Positions 11,541-22,904 are shown, numbered from the stretch's first letter. The stretch is DNA of 64,000 bases from Branchiostoma floridae (GCF_000003815.2 NC_049987.1:23635824-23699823); one strand, 5' to 3'. A program made the numbers and translations. Notes: generated by a model from the letters alone, not told the origin.

Positions 11541-12130
11541 TCTCTCCAACATTGTTAGATAAGAAATCAAAGTACGTAATTAGGTTATTCTGGTGTTTCC
11601 AACCATCCGAGGGGGCGATTATAGATATCAGGGCGCAATATCTGCTTTTAAAGAAGACGTACTCACACATACATAAAATGTACCATCAATATGTTTCAGA
11701 ATGTGGGACATATCTGACAACATCTAACGATCAGTCCTTTGTTATCATAGCGTATTGTCGTTTTTATGAAGACGTCTATATGAAGATTCGGCAAATTGTA
11801 TTTATGTATTGATTCTCATATATGCAGGGACTTTGTAGCCCTGTGCATTTCGGCGGCAGCTATCGGACTGTGTCCCCTCCATATTGTTGCTGTTATCGAA
11901 AAAGTGATAACAGCGCCCGAACCTGCCATGATACGGTCGGGACATATTTGGTCTATCGCATTTCGGCGCGCAGCTTTGATAAGAATATTCTTGATGGAAA
12001 CCTGGATGAAAGGACTAATAAAAGCGTACATGGGGCGAGCGGGCTTTGTTGTAATATTCAAGACATGGATTTGGGCGTGATCAAATTATACAAAGGCGCC
12101 GAGTTCTTCAAACGATACTAATCTTTCTGT
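11540..12130. other. Region with overlapping open frames on both strands
   Basis: Between 11796 and 12121 three frames of 81-99 codons stay open (two plus, one minus). CpG content is higher than in the flanks, and there is a 9-bp hairpin GCTGTTATC/GATAACAGC near 11890-11915. No protein family is recognisable, and low stop density alone can produce this. It could be a conserved non-coding element or an exon of unknown gene. Confidence 0.25.
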
Positions 12131-12590
12131 TCTCAAAGACGTACCATATGCTGTTAATGATGTCATGGTTGATTTTAACTTGATACAACATGTATTCATG
12201 CTTGTTATGTATATAGGCACACACTCCTATTGAAATATGGTTGATGAACAGGTTACACTCTACTTCAAGTATTACATATAGGCAAGTCGGAATTCAGCTG
12301 AGTCAGCAAAATCTTATAACATACCTAACGGATCTCATAGATCAAACACTTTCGTACAGCTGTGAATGGAGAGCCTAGTTATCCAGTTATTTGCTAAATG
12401 GATGAAATTATTCACACCGTACGGTTTCTAACGGTTTCTAAACGCCGTGCCTCAAGTTATTAACGATAGATTCCGCAAACGTCAGTTTCATTTAGAAACT
12501 GCACATGCATCCGATAAATCTGTTCGTGCTTGTGACAAGTGTCCACGATCTACATATAACGTGTACGGCAATAATAAATAAGCTCCTTAC
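12130..12590. other. Putative start of intron 1 of the minus-strand gene
   Basis: The stretch is AT-rich and unique with no recognised feature. Its 12590 end is the donor GTAAGG read on the minus strand. Confidence 0.35.
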
Positions 12591-12657
12591 CTTTAACCAA
12601 ACGCGACAGCACAACCAATATGACGAGAACCGCCCACTCCGTCCGCCGTAGTTCCAT
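12591..12657 (-). CDS. First coding exon, signal peptide of an unnamed secreted or membrane protein
   Basis: The ATG at 12657-12655 has a purine at -3 and G at +4. The 22 whole codons read MELRRTEW (basic n-region), then AVLVILVVL (hydrophobic core), then SRLVK. The exon ends in the first base of a Gly codon at AAAG/GTAAGG, a good donor in phase 1, the phase usual for signal-peptide exons of extracellular proteins. Two in-frame upstream ATGs exist (one seven codons upstream, MTSQSRE) and the frame stays open to 12822, so the start is a choice based on Kozak context and peptide structure. The next exon should lie below 12590 on the minus strand, but I could not find it. The gene cannot be named. 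A chance signal-like frame remains possible. Confidence 0.5.
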
Positions 12658-12960
12658 CTCTCTACTCTGAGATGTCATCAGTCCATAATGACAGAGCGAT
12701 ATGCCGAGTCTCTTACATACACAGTCTCTCTCTCTCCTCGCGTCACGGGTTCTGTGCGCAGACTGCCTGAAGAAGTGGCCGGTAAGGCGGCAGGTCCGGC
12801 TCTTTAATAACCACACACACACGGCAGAGCCCGGAGCGTCAGGCGCGCTGCAGACTTGTTTATCCCACTTTGTGCCTGTAATGCGGGCCGCTGTCAGGAA
12901 GTCACCGGGTAATGTGTCAGGCCCGCGCGAGGTGCACCCGCTGTGCCACGCCTAATGTAA
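12658..12960 (-). promoter_or_regulatory. GC-rich promoter and 5'UTR candidate of the minus-strand gene
   Basis: This is a local CpG- and GC-rich island in AT-rich surroundings. Read on the minus strand it holds a weak TATA-like TTATTAAAG near 12803, a possible initiator around TTCTTCAGG near 12772 and a GA-repeat (GAGAGAGAGAGA) in the predicted leader near 12730. The predicted leader is about 115 nt. The assignments are inference from spacing. Confidence 0.4.
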
Positions 12961-13029
12961 TTACCACAAGGACCATACATACTCTCATCTATCATGTTTC
13001 CTACGCTTTGGGGCATCGTATGGAGAAAT

Positions 13030-13340
13030 GGCTAAAGTTAAGGGTAAAGTGATGGCTAGGTTTTAGTCTGTAAGTGTAAAACTCGCAAATCAATCTTTAG
13101 CGTATATTTAAGTAGCTTAAACGATCAGGTTAAGATATCGTCATATTTAAGTGGACGTTAAGTTGTTCGTTAAGTTAAGGGTAAAGTGATAGTTAGGTTT
13201 GTTCGTAAGTGTAACACTTTGAGATGAAATGGCGCAATTGCAAATCGATGCTTCCTCTGTAATGTATGCGTAAACGACTTTAAAGATCAAGAAAAGATAT
13301 CGTCATGTTTAAGTGGACGTAGCGCTGTTCGTAAAGATGT
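13030..13340. repeat. Diverged tandem duplication
   Basis: GTTAAGGGTAAAGTGATGG-TAGGTTT occurs at 13037 and 13174. AGATATCGTCAT-TTTAAGTGGACGT occurs at 13133 and 13295. Period is 137-162 bp. Confidence 0.75.
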
Positions 13341-13754
13341 TATGGAGATTGCGTTTTAGTTGTTTTATACAGTAGAATTAACGACTACTTAACTGAAGCT
13401 TATTTCACTTAATCATGCTCAATCGTCTTAACATGATTTGCGAAGTTTTTAAGCATTCTTAATTATCTGAGTTTGTCCAGTGCAGAAAACCGGAAAGTAT
13501 ATAGTCCGGAACCTCGGCTGAGAATTTCACGGCACAGGAACCGTCTATGAATATTAACGGTGTGTGGAATTTGAAGTGATAGCGAGGGATTCATCTGGCG
13601 AATATCGGAGTATGTCATAAATAGCCAGGGGAATCACAGCTGCCTGTTGGGCAGACTCTGTGCCATCTAGATTCCGTCTGAGATTCCATAATCATGAACC
13701 CGAAGAAATTGACAAATAACCTAGAAACCGATTAAGCCTTATTCTGATCGAAAT

Positions 13755-13833
13755 TTAACCCTTCCCTGCTGCTTAACCCATAACCTATTACAAGTTTGGT
13801 GACAAATGGCTACTTAAGTAGGAGAAGGGTTAA
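13755..13833. mobile_element. Miniature TTAA-bounded inverted-repeat element
   Basis: TTAACCCTTC at 13755-13764 is perfectly inverted as GAAGGGTTAA at 13824-13833, and the match continues imperfectly inward. TTAA at both edges fits a piggyBac- or Kolobok-type target duplication around a 71-bp insert. The flanking stretches 13340-13754 and 13834-14095 show no other feature. Confidence 0.4.
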
Positions 13834-14097
13834 TGTGAAATGTATACAATGTAGCTACTGTAATAACGTCTTGAATTGTGTCGCTTTCAGGACTAGAGTC
13901 GTAACGTATGTATCTTTCCGTTCGTAACCTAAACTTTACGGTTACTGAGTCACCGTGGCTGCAGGTCGTATGTATGTTATCTTCGCGTGTTTTACATAAC
14001 TTTCATCGGACCCTACGTGGTTATGGATCGTGTAATTTGGCAAAAAGGAGGCGAGTTATTGTCCAGGAGAGCCAGCCCACGGGAAGTTATCAGAGTC

Positions 14098-14124
14098 TAT
14101 TGTAGTAGTAGTAGTAGTAGTAGA
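14098..14124. repeat. (GTA)n microsatellite
   Basis: About eight trinucleotide copies. Confidence 0.9.
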
Positions 14125-14129
14125 GATTA

Positions 14130-15370
14130 CTGCTATAATATACCATTTTTGCTGATATGGTAAAAAAAAAGAACATAATTCCCGAAAGTGGATCGACATT
14201 ACGATAATGTTTAGATTATGGTAAGGTATTTTCATCGTGCAATGCATAATTGCCATAGAGTTTATTGTCAATATATAGAAACTTTGTTGATAATTAAAAA
14301 CCATACTTCCTGAAAGTGGGTCGACATTCACCATAAAAATAAGCAAAGTTAATAGATATTGTTCAAGAACAATGTAGATCATCGCATTTTTAGATAATTG
14401 CAATCTCTCTCAATTTTATATTGTAATGCAAAATCGAACTTGCGTTCATTGTCACCATTAGCTTCGTTGCTGATTAAGTAAATACCATAATTTCTGACAG
14501 TGAGTCACCGTTAACGATAGCAATAAGCTTAGATATTTTCCAAATACACAGTAGATCATCGCATATTTAGATGATGGTGAATTCTTATAAATCCCTTTTG
14601 TAATGTATGATTTTGCTGAATTTTATTGTAGATATAGCCTTTGTTGCTGACATGGTAAAACATAATTCTTGAAAGTAGGTCAATCGACATTTATGTAGTA
14701 AGCTTAGAGATCGTTTTAAAACACTGTAGATCATCGCAATTTCAGATAATGGTAAGTTCTTTTAAATCTCTGGTGCAATGCACAATTGCCTTGGAGTTTA
14801 TTGTCAATATATATCCTTCGTTGCTGATAAAGTAAGTAAAGCCATAATTCCTGAAAGCGGGTCGACATTTACAATAACGGTAAGCTTTCCTTTATAGATA
14901 TTGTTCGAAAACACTGTAGATCATCGCATTTTTGGATAATGGTAAGTTCTGTCAAATCCATAGCGCAATACACAATTGCCTTGGAGTTTATTGTTAATTA
15001 ACCTTATCTATATCAATCTTAAAGACATTCATGGTGATAATAAGATTACGTAATAGATATTGTTAACGGACACTGTAGATCATCACATTTAGATATTGGC
15101 AAGTTGTTTCTTAGCTATATCGTGCAATGCAAATTGCACTGGGGTTTATTGCCAGTACAACCTTTGTTGCTGGTATAGTAAAAACCATATTTTCTGAAAG
15201 TAGATCGACATTTACGACAACAGTAAGCTTAGATATTGTTCTAAGATAGTATACATCATCGAATATTTTAGATAATGGCAAGTCCTTTTAAATCCATAGT
15301 GCAATATACAATTGCACCAGCACGGTGTTTATTGTCAATATAAACTTTGTTGCTGATATAGTAAACCTTA
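14130..15370. repeat. About 177-bp tandem array
   Basis: GTAGATCATCGCA recurs at 14374, 14551, 14726, 14916, 15075 and, diverged, 15249. Each is followed by GATAATGGNAAGT and a TGCAATGCACAATTGC-TTTATTGTCAATATA block, and preceded by CCTGAAAGTNGGTCGACATT. Seven diverged units are present. Confidence 0.9.
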
Positions 15371-15524
15371 ACTTTACCACAGAGGAAATCTCCTACATAA
15401 ATCCGAATAAATCGTTCCTGTTCCCGCGGACAGGAGACCCTAGATCACACCCGTCTGTGTTTAAGCCGGCTGTTGGCTGCAGAGCACCGCCTAAAGACGC
15501 CGCAGCAGGTCCGGTAAGAGCCGG

Positions 15525-15765
15525 TTAAGGTGCACTCTCACTGCACTTGCGTCACACTTGCGTCACTGCGGGGTTCGTTCACTGCATCACTACTCTGTTT
15601 CCGATTTTTTTTAAATTCATATATTGCGTAACACGTAAAACTATGACTTAGAAGACAACAAAATACACAAAAAAAAATCGTTGTTCATCTCTGAAATTCA
15701 TTGAGTATGTTCCGAACCCAGCAGTGACGCAAGCGTGACACAAGTGCAGTGAGAGTGCCCCTTAA
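15525..15765. mobile_element. piggyBac-like MITE with TTAA target duplication
   Basis: TTAA at 15525-15528 and 15762-15765 bounds a 233-bp element. Its roughly 48-bp imperfect TIRs read inward from each end as GGNGCACTCTCACTGCACTTG, GTCAC and CTTGCGTCACTGC-GGGTTCG. The interior is A/T-rich and non-coding. TTAA duplication with such TIRs fits the piggyBac superfamily and implies a non-autonomous copy mobilised in trans. A second copy is at 34802-35042 and a right-end fragment at 23090-23158. Confidence 0.8.
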
Positions 15766-15769
15766 GAAT

Positions 15770-16375
15770 TTATTATATAAATGACATCCTTTGGGAACCC
15801 AAAAACTGATGCAAGCGTGCTAATAAAAAGTTTGACAAAAAGAAACGTTGTCTTTATTATTAAATCTGTGGTCAGGAAGGTTGAACATATGACTGAGCAA
15901 ACAGAATGTAGTTTACCGAACAATAGATTCTTCATTTTTTTAGTTCTTTCACATCTTATTTTACCTTGGAATGTTCTATAACATTAGTATACGTTTTCAG
16001 ATATTTGTTTTTCCAATCCACGGTATATTTATATTCATTTGAAGCTGCTCTTTACGATGGTTGAAAACTTTATTTTTTATTTTATTTTTGGAGACGGCCG
16101 AAAATTGATGCGCGCGCTGATGTCATCCATATAATCAAATCAACACAGCCTAGTACCACACTATAGCATGAGTGACTGTGGGATAGCATGAGTAATGTTA
16201 TACTGTGGGTGGCAGCAGACGGTGGAGTAGACCGAAGTGTCCGGAGGCGCCGAGGATTCCGACAGGTATCGGTGATCGTACAAACCTAGCTGGTTGGAGC
16301 GGTGAAGAATTAAAGTATTGATGAAGCGTGTTCTTGATGTATTACAGGACATGTAGTTGGCCCGGTATAAAATGC
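15770..16375. other. Unique AT-rich stretch
   Basis: Nothing assignable is visible. The 66-codon plus-strand frame at 15781 is unlike any family I know. Confidence 0.4.
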
Positions 16376-16379
16376 CTCC

Positions 16380-16860
16380 GATGACAAAGCGGAACTACAA
16401 GGAGGTGTCAGATTGGTCACTGAAATAATCATTTCGGCACCTTCTCAGTCAGTTTTCATGCAAGTATACAACGACAATGAAGTATATTGTATAACGATGC
16501 AGCTTTGGGTAGTCAGGTACTCCGAGATTCATAGCAAAAGTACGCTATGCTGCATCGACATCTATACTTATTATAACTGCTTCTTCTCTCTTCTTAAAAG
16601 ATGTGCTTCTATCAAACCGTGATCCCTTGACAAAACGGAACTACAAGGAAGTGTCAGATTGGTCACTGAAATAATCGTTTCGGCAGCCAGTTTTAATGCA
16701 AACATACAATGGCAATGATGTCTATTGAATAACCATGTCCCATTGGGTAAATGAAGTAAGTCAGATACCACGAGAGTAACAGCAAAACTACCCCATGCTT
16801 GATCGATAGCTACACTTACCTACTTCTTCTCTCTTCTTACAGACGTGCTGATGGATTTAC
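16380..16860. repeat. Two-copy tandem duplication, period 246 bp
   Basis: GACAAANCGGAACTACAAGG and GTGTCAGATTGGTCACTGAAATAATC occur at 16383 and 16629. The copies end with CTTCTTCTCTCTTCTTA near 16585 and 16825. The second copy ends in a splice-acceptor-like TTCTTACAG at about 16841, probably fortuitous. Confidence 0.85.
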
Positions 16861-17946
16861 ATTTTTTCCCTATGCAGTCGTAGTTATATGGTGACATTAC
16901 ATATGTAAACATATCGTCCATTTTTTGGCGTTTATTTCTATTCTACGTATGGCACTGACAAGGTTATAACGTATAGAGAACGTACATTAATCACTTCGAA
17001 CTCCAAGCAACGCGGTGAACTTAATACCGCATTACAAGACACCAACAGGGAAAGGTTTAGAGTCTGATTCGATATTCCCTGCAGTGCGATCTGTAGTTTC
17101 GCAGGGAATTATGTTATCCGTGCATAGAGGCATCATTTCCCCGGGCCTACCGAAACCATTAGGGGTTTTAATGCCAAAAACACCTTACGGGAGAAGACTT
17201 AAGTTTTCTTTCAGATCATATCATTAATGATATCAACATTGGGCTGCAACAATGGGGTTTATCACACATCATTCACAACCTCCATTACAGTACATAAGCG
17301 TATTTCACAGCAGAATGTGTGGCTTAATGTTGGGATAAAACATAACACATCATTTAGCCAGAAGAAACATCAGATATAGCAGCAATCGTAACGCCTTAAT
17401 ACCCTTCCATCCCATGGCCACAACACGCCCCGACTGGGCTATCCCAGCATCGCGGGCAACCCGCTCAGCGCTATGGGGAAGAATGTAGAAATTCGCCATG
17501 GAAATTCTGTGTTTATTTGAGACTTAATGGCGCGTGAAGCATTTAACGGTTACCGGCCCGTAGCGTACCACGTCATTATATCCCAACACCCGCATGACCC
17601 CCGGACCCCCGATATTGTGTTGTCGGGCCAGCTAATGACTATTACCGCAGCATTCATGGATGCCCCGGTATGAACGGTGATTACGTTTGCGCCTCTATAT
17701 ATGTAGACCTCTAGCTTTGGTGTAACTTACAAAGACGTTAGTAACGTCTTGAGATTGTTGAGATATTTATCAGTTTCTTAACTGTGTTGGGATAGCGTGC
17801 TGACGTTTCAAATTGGAGTTGGGCTAAAGACCTAAATCCTTTCGCTAGGAATTGTCTGTTAAACTATGTTGTTATCAACGTAATGTTGTAACAATCAACA
17901 CATGATCACCCCAGTTTGTATCCACTTCGTTTCACCACCAAACGAA
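16860..17946. other. Unique stretch with CpG-rich block at 17400-17720
   Basis: No repeats are visible. The block 17400-17720 is GC-balanced and contains segments of the type seen in conserved non-coding elements. No exon is supported. Confidence 0.25.
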
Positions 17947-17974
17947 GGCTCATTGTGCGTGTGCACAATGAGCC
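17947..17974. repeat. Perfect 12-bp inverted repeat
   Basis: GGCTCATTGTGC and GCACAATGAGCC are separated by GTGT. The flanking DNA to 18400 is unique with no gene seen. Confidence 0.8.
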
Positions 17975-18399
17975 AAAATACTCATGTTTTGGACTACACT
18001 TACTGGATTGTAATGACAGGTGTATGTTCACTTTTGACTTGAGAAGTTTTAGGCTGTAACCATCAGGGAAGAATTTACGAGAGAGCTTGTACATAGTACG
18101 TGATTTACTGATAGAACTAAGCATGGCGACAGGCACGATTAAGACATACAGAGCTGTGCTAGAAACCTGAAGCTGCACACTCGATTGAGATCAATGAAGT
18201 TTATAACATGGCAGCTACCCGATATTAACCTGTCCGCACTCAGAGCAATGTTATGGACCTGTTACTCTTGATGATCACAAACGTGTCTACCCCACTTCTG
18301 ATAGTAGGCAATAATCAAACTAATTACAAATCAATCTATTAATGTAACAATACTTCACGTTTGGGACTGCAACACCTAGTTCCAGAGCACTGTGAACCT

Positions 18400-18575
18400 G
18401 CAACACCCAGCTTTGTTACATTTGCTATAATTTGTCACTTTGTATGTCTCTGTATGTTTTTAATTGTACGTATACGTTTGTAATGTGTAAATATGTATGT
18501 GACCACAGGAATGATAGCATCTGATAAGGCTTATTGTGGCCATGGATCAGAATAAACTCAAACTCAAGCTCCAGT
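18400..18575 (+). mobile_element. CR1-like LINE 3' end
   Basis: The TGTATGTTTTTAATTGTACG segment is followed by TTATTGTGGCCATGGATCAG and AATAAACTCAAACTCAAGCTC, a short-repeat 3' tail typical of CR1/L2 retroposons. The coding part is absent (5' truncation). Confidence 0.55.
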
Positions 18576-18577
18576 GC

Positions 18578-18690
18578 ACTGTAAACCAGTCAGTATAGCC
18601 CTGACGAAGATGACAGATGGTCATCGAAACGTTGGCTAGTAATAAAAGCCATGGTTGTGTATCAAGAACTTTGTAATTAAATAATTAGAC
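18578..18690 (+). mobile_element. Penelope-like fragment with a hammerhead-like core
   Basis: CTGACGA (18601-18607) and one extra A precede a perfect 6-bp stem GATGAC/GTCATC (18609-18614 and 18620-18625, 5-nt loop), then GAAAC at 18626-18630. CUGANGA, stem II, then GAAA is the conserved hammerhead ribozyme order, and such motifs are known in Penelope-like retroelements. The extra A before stem II, and the lack of an obvious stem I, make self-cleavage doubtful. It directly follows the LINE tail at 18575. Confidence 0.35.
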
Positions 18691-20000
18691 TTGTTTTGCA
18701 CTTTGGTCTATGTATCTCCGTAGCCACAGGTTACAGTCGGCGTCTCCATTAAGTATTACTGATGCTTACGTGCGACGCCACGAACAGTAAATGATGTTTG
18801 TTATAATTTTCTGGAGGCTGGAGCCGCAGTGATTGCTGTTAATGCACTTAATGACATAATATCCCACAAAGGCAGGCGGCAAAGTGGCGGTGACATGTGG
18901 TTGAGTGTGCTGCCAATGTTAGTTACATTCTATCCATAACATTTACCACCGTCTGAAAGCGACGCTTTAATGTCTTTTTACGTTTTTTTCATTCTTAAAC
19001 CATCAAACAAAAATAATTTGACAAGGGAAAGAGTGATGTTAGGTGACTAGTATCCTCGTCGACACTTGAGCACTATTGAAAATGCTACATTCAACAAGAT
19101 AACCAACCATTTGGATAGTAGCAACTAAAAGAAAAACAGAGTTTATGATTTAAGCCAAATGCGACCATCTATGAACCCTATTGCTATCGCCAAGCATAGG
19201 AATGGAGTCATCCTTCCTTCCCGACGAGCAGTTCAGGTCAGCGCGGCGCACAAAGTATCAAATTTATAGTTTCTTCTGCTCCCATTGAGATAAGAGAAGC
19301 ATCATTGGGTATAAAAGTATAGAAAGTAAAGCACATGGAAGTGCTACATCATCGGTGTATTCATCCCTCGCTGCGCCTTGTCTCCGATGGGAAAGGTTCC
19401 GTGTCCTAAGCCCGCTATCAGCGCAGGACGTCAGCTATTCTTAGCACCGCCAACATGTGAAGGGAAATCCCGGCTTTGTTTTATGTATCCTCCCGCAGAA
19501 GGGAAGACGTTTCTCCTTTGATAGATGACTACAGAGGGACATGATTAATTCATATCCACCCTGGTGGTTACACGGTACAAGGACGTTTGCGGAGATATCT
19601 GGAAGGAAATATACTGCCGTGCGATAGCAGAACTACTCGCATTACCATGAAAGTTTTGAAAGAGGCTGTTTCTGACAGCCTATCTCTTTGCTCTTATCGA
19701 TACACTTAACTTGTCAGTGGCGTGTTCATCGCTCAAGAAAGAAAAGATTCTTTTCTGGACTTGAGGATGATAACGGCTACTCTAAAATCGAAGGGACGTG
19801 ACATTGGCGCCAGGAAAAATTGATGCGAAATTGGAATGTCCAGACATATCTATCTAGGTTACAGGCTTATACGTTAAATGCAGACACGCCACGGGCTGCT
19901 AACTGGGCTATCCCTCACAGCGTACCGACCGATAGACCCCGGCGTCTGTCACGGATAGTGATATCAAGTAATCAACCCTGCTAGGAGCCGATATGTTTCG
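18690..20000. other. Unique stretch, possible conserved non-coding DNA
   Basis: Between 19350 and 19990 the sequence is GC-balanced and repeat-free. It contains CTCCTTTGATAG (TCF-like), GATTAATTCAT and a bulged hairpin around AGGCTGTTTCTGACAGCCT at 19663-19681. No coding exon is visible. Confidence 0.25.
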
Positions 20001-20009
20001 CTCGTTCGT

Positions 20010-20765
20010 TTGGACCCTTGTAGTGCCTAGGGCAGAAAGTTTCATTTCTGTGTCAGTAGCAGGGTACATTTTTACAGGGACGTGTTGCTGAAAACAGACC
20101 TAAAGTACAGAGGGTGATCCTGTCCTACAACAGTAAACTCAAAGAAGCTGGCAATATGCAACGCGCAGTGGAGAAAGATGGGGAAAGACTGGAGCTACTA
20201 GACTTTACAAAGACTGCAGTTTCGCATGTTTGCTCGGACCCTTGTAGTGCCTAGGGCAGAAAGTTTTATTTCTGTGTCAGTAGCAGGGTACATTTTTACA
20301 GTGACGGGTTGCTGAAAACAGATCTAAAGTACAGAGGGTGAGCCTGTCCTACAACAGTAAACTCAAAGAGTTAACTAAAGGAGCTGGCAATATGCAACGT
20401 GTAGTAGAGAAATATGGGAAAAGACTGGAGCTACTAGACTTTACAAAGACTGCAGTTTCGCTGGTTCGTTCGGACCCTTGTAGTGCCTAGGGCAGAAAGT
20501 TTTATTTCTGTGTCAGTAGCAGGGTACATTTTTACAGTGACGGGTTGCTGAAAACAGATCTAAAGTACAGAGGGTGATCCTGTCCTACAACAGTAAACTC
20601 AAAGAGTTAACTAAAGAAGCTGGCAATATGCATCGCGCAGTGGAGAAAGATTGGGGAAGACTGGAGCTACTAGACTTTACAAAGTCTGCAGTTTCGCTGT
20701 TTCGTTCGGACCCTTGTAGTGCCTAGGGCAGTAACTTTCCTTGCTGTGTCAGTAGTGGGGTACAT
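20010..20765. repeat. Tandem array, three and a half units of 224-236 bp
   Basis: ACCCTTGTAGTGCCTAGGGCAG occurs at 20014, 20238, 20474 and 20710. Copies are nearly identical (TTTCTGTGTCAGTAGCAGGGTAC, CAGAGGGTGANCCTGTCCTACAACAG), so the expansion is recent. Its head motif (TTGTAGTGCCTAG, CAGTAGCAGGGTA) is shared with diverged repeats at 36395-36860 and 48305-48360. Confidence 0.95.
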
Positions 20766-20799
20766 TTTTTACCGAGAGAGCTTGTCAGCCATTCTCTTT

Positions 20800-21015
20800 C
20801 AATTTAACGATTCGGCACCGCTTATTCTAAGCCTAAAACAATCCAGCCCCTGGCTGAAAAGAGAGATTAGCCGGGCCACACAAAAACAATAACAAATAAC
20901 GGGTGCAGCCCCAACCGAGATGACCTACCCAGAATTGAACCGCAGCATTCTAGTTACTAACTAATTGGAACCAGAAGCTCAAATGTAAGGTTGCTACAAG
21001 TAAAGCTACTGGGGC
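20800..21015 (-). mobile_element. tRNA-derived SINE
   Basis: Read on the minus strand it starts near 21015 (GCCCCAGTAGCTTTA) and continues with GAGCTTCTGGTTCCAATTAG, a B-box-like GGTTCAATTCTGG, then GTAGGTCATCTCGGTTGGGG. The 5' part matches the copy at 48755-48815, which has the better A-box-like TGGCTCAACTGG. RNA polymerase III transcription is inferred for the family; this copy is decayed. Confidence 0.6.
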
Positions 21016-22320
21016 ATCACTAGCTATAAAATGAAGCATCATGTAGAAATAAGTAAGGAAGCAGCAAAGATTCATAGCTTAATCGCAGCGCTAAATGTAC
21101 ATTTGATAAGGCATTCCCTCGATGGAACGTTAACATGTAACATTCTGTCCCCGTTTCCGTGTCTTTCATCACTCCAACAAACACCAACTGATTTCTACCA
21201 TATCAGAATGTGGTATTGCTATTTCTGATTCTGATTAGTGAAGTAAAAAAATAATCAAATTTTGGGTCTTTTACGCAACTCTCATTTAGAACAAATGAAC
21301 AGAAAAAAGTTATTATACAATTATAAGGTATAGATTGGTACTTTGGGTTCTCATTTGATGGTAATGTACGTCAGAACAATACATAATGCCCTACACGGGG
21401 TTAACTCGGCTGGGGTTTAAGAAATCTAATCAAGTGGCGCACTTTGATTGAGACCTGCAGTAATTTGTTAAGTTTCAATCTCTGTGTCGCAGTATGCTAC
21501 TAGTCACTTTCCACACTCACTCTCATTAACTATACTGAGAAACCCCTCGCGTAATTAAACAATCAATCAGGAAACCTATGCGGTCCTTGATTATCTAGGT
21601 GAAACAAATATGAGGTATCGATGTAAGAAGCATGATGGCATCAACTGATCAGTAAAAGTTGATCTATTCTGTGCTGCTGCTGCAGATTTACTTCCCACTC
21701 GATGGGCTTTGCAGTGGAATGTAACTTTTACATGAGAAATATCTCAAACCCAGCTCAGCACGACAAGAGTTAAATATGTCCATCCCGTATATAAACGGGC
21801 TCGGCAGGACAAGGGTTTTAACACGTTAGCCTAATCCACCAAGCCATTTGACACTACAAACTGTCGATGTCAACTTTATGAAAAAAAACACAGCAGTTAT
21901 TACAGTACATAACACATAGGGGTGATATAAGGACAAAACTACCCATTATTGCTATTGCAGCTTATAATGCAATAATAGATCGGATTTAAGATAATCCATG
22001 ATTAGCGCTGACGGCGTGGGGTTGCATCATCAGACACAAGTGAGCTCATTATAAACACGAAATCTTCATCCTACCCCATGCAAGCTTTTTCCGCATCTCG
22101 CAAAAATGATTATTCTACCAAATCCGATTTGATTCTGTAATCAATTTCGTGATCAGGAATTCATAGGTGCGTCGTAACGTAATTATGCCTGCGGGACAAT
22201 TGGAGCATTAGATCCCGTTCGCTGGAAATTGCAGGTAATGAGGCGGAATAAAAGTGATCTTCGTTTCTCCGTTCTCTGATTGCCTCCCGCGAGGGCTCTG
22301 CTTTGTCTCCGGGTTTCGGC
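21016..22320. other. Unique stretch with CpG-rich block at 22140-22320
   Basis: The stretch is mostly AT-rich. The block at 22140-22320 holds GTAACGTAATTATGCC (homeodomain TAATTA core) in GC-balanced DNA. No gene is supported. Confidence 0.3.
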
Positions 22321-22325
22321 AGCTT

Positions 22326-22900
22326 TATTGCCTGTCGAGTGTTACCAAGTTTTACTGCCATTGGAGCGTTCCGCAGCCCCATTAGTTCTGACACAGTTCT
22401 GCGCAGTGAAAATATCTAAACAGCAGAATATAAAGTAGAACGAGTTACTCGGAACGTTTATCCACGATAGGACAACTACATATATGCTATAGTCTATACT
22501 TCAGATGTTTGTGATTTGTGGATGGATTGTTACAGTTTGCTTACACTGTTACAGCTCTTGGTGGAAAGATTTGGGTATCAGTTGACATCATTAAACATCA
22601 TGCAATATGATACAAGTCGATAAGGGTTAGACATCCGGGTAATAAATAGTTATTTTAACGTTTAGACGTTTCGGAGATTGTAGTTTCTTGTTGCTTGTCG
22701 AGTGTTCCCTACTTTTCTTGCCAGTGGTGCGTTCCACAGCGCAATTAGTTCAGACACAGTTTTCCGCAGTGATAATATCTAAACAGCAGAATATAAAGTA
22801 GAACGAGTTACTCGGAACGTTTATCAAGGATAGGACAACTACATACATGCAGTAGTCTTTGCTCAAGATGTTTGTGATTTGTGGATGGATGGATACAGTT
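22326..22900. repeat. Direct duplication of about 210 bp
   Basis: A block with TGTCGAGTGTT, then ATATCTAAACAGCAGAATATAAAG and GAACGAGTTACTCGGAACG, occurs at 22332-22535 and 22697-22900 with high identity. About 160 bp of unique DNA lies between. Confidence 0.85.
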
Positions 22901-22904
22901 TGAT

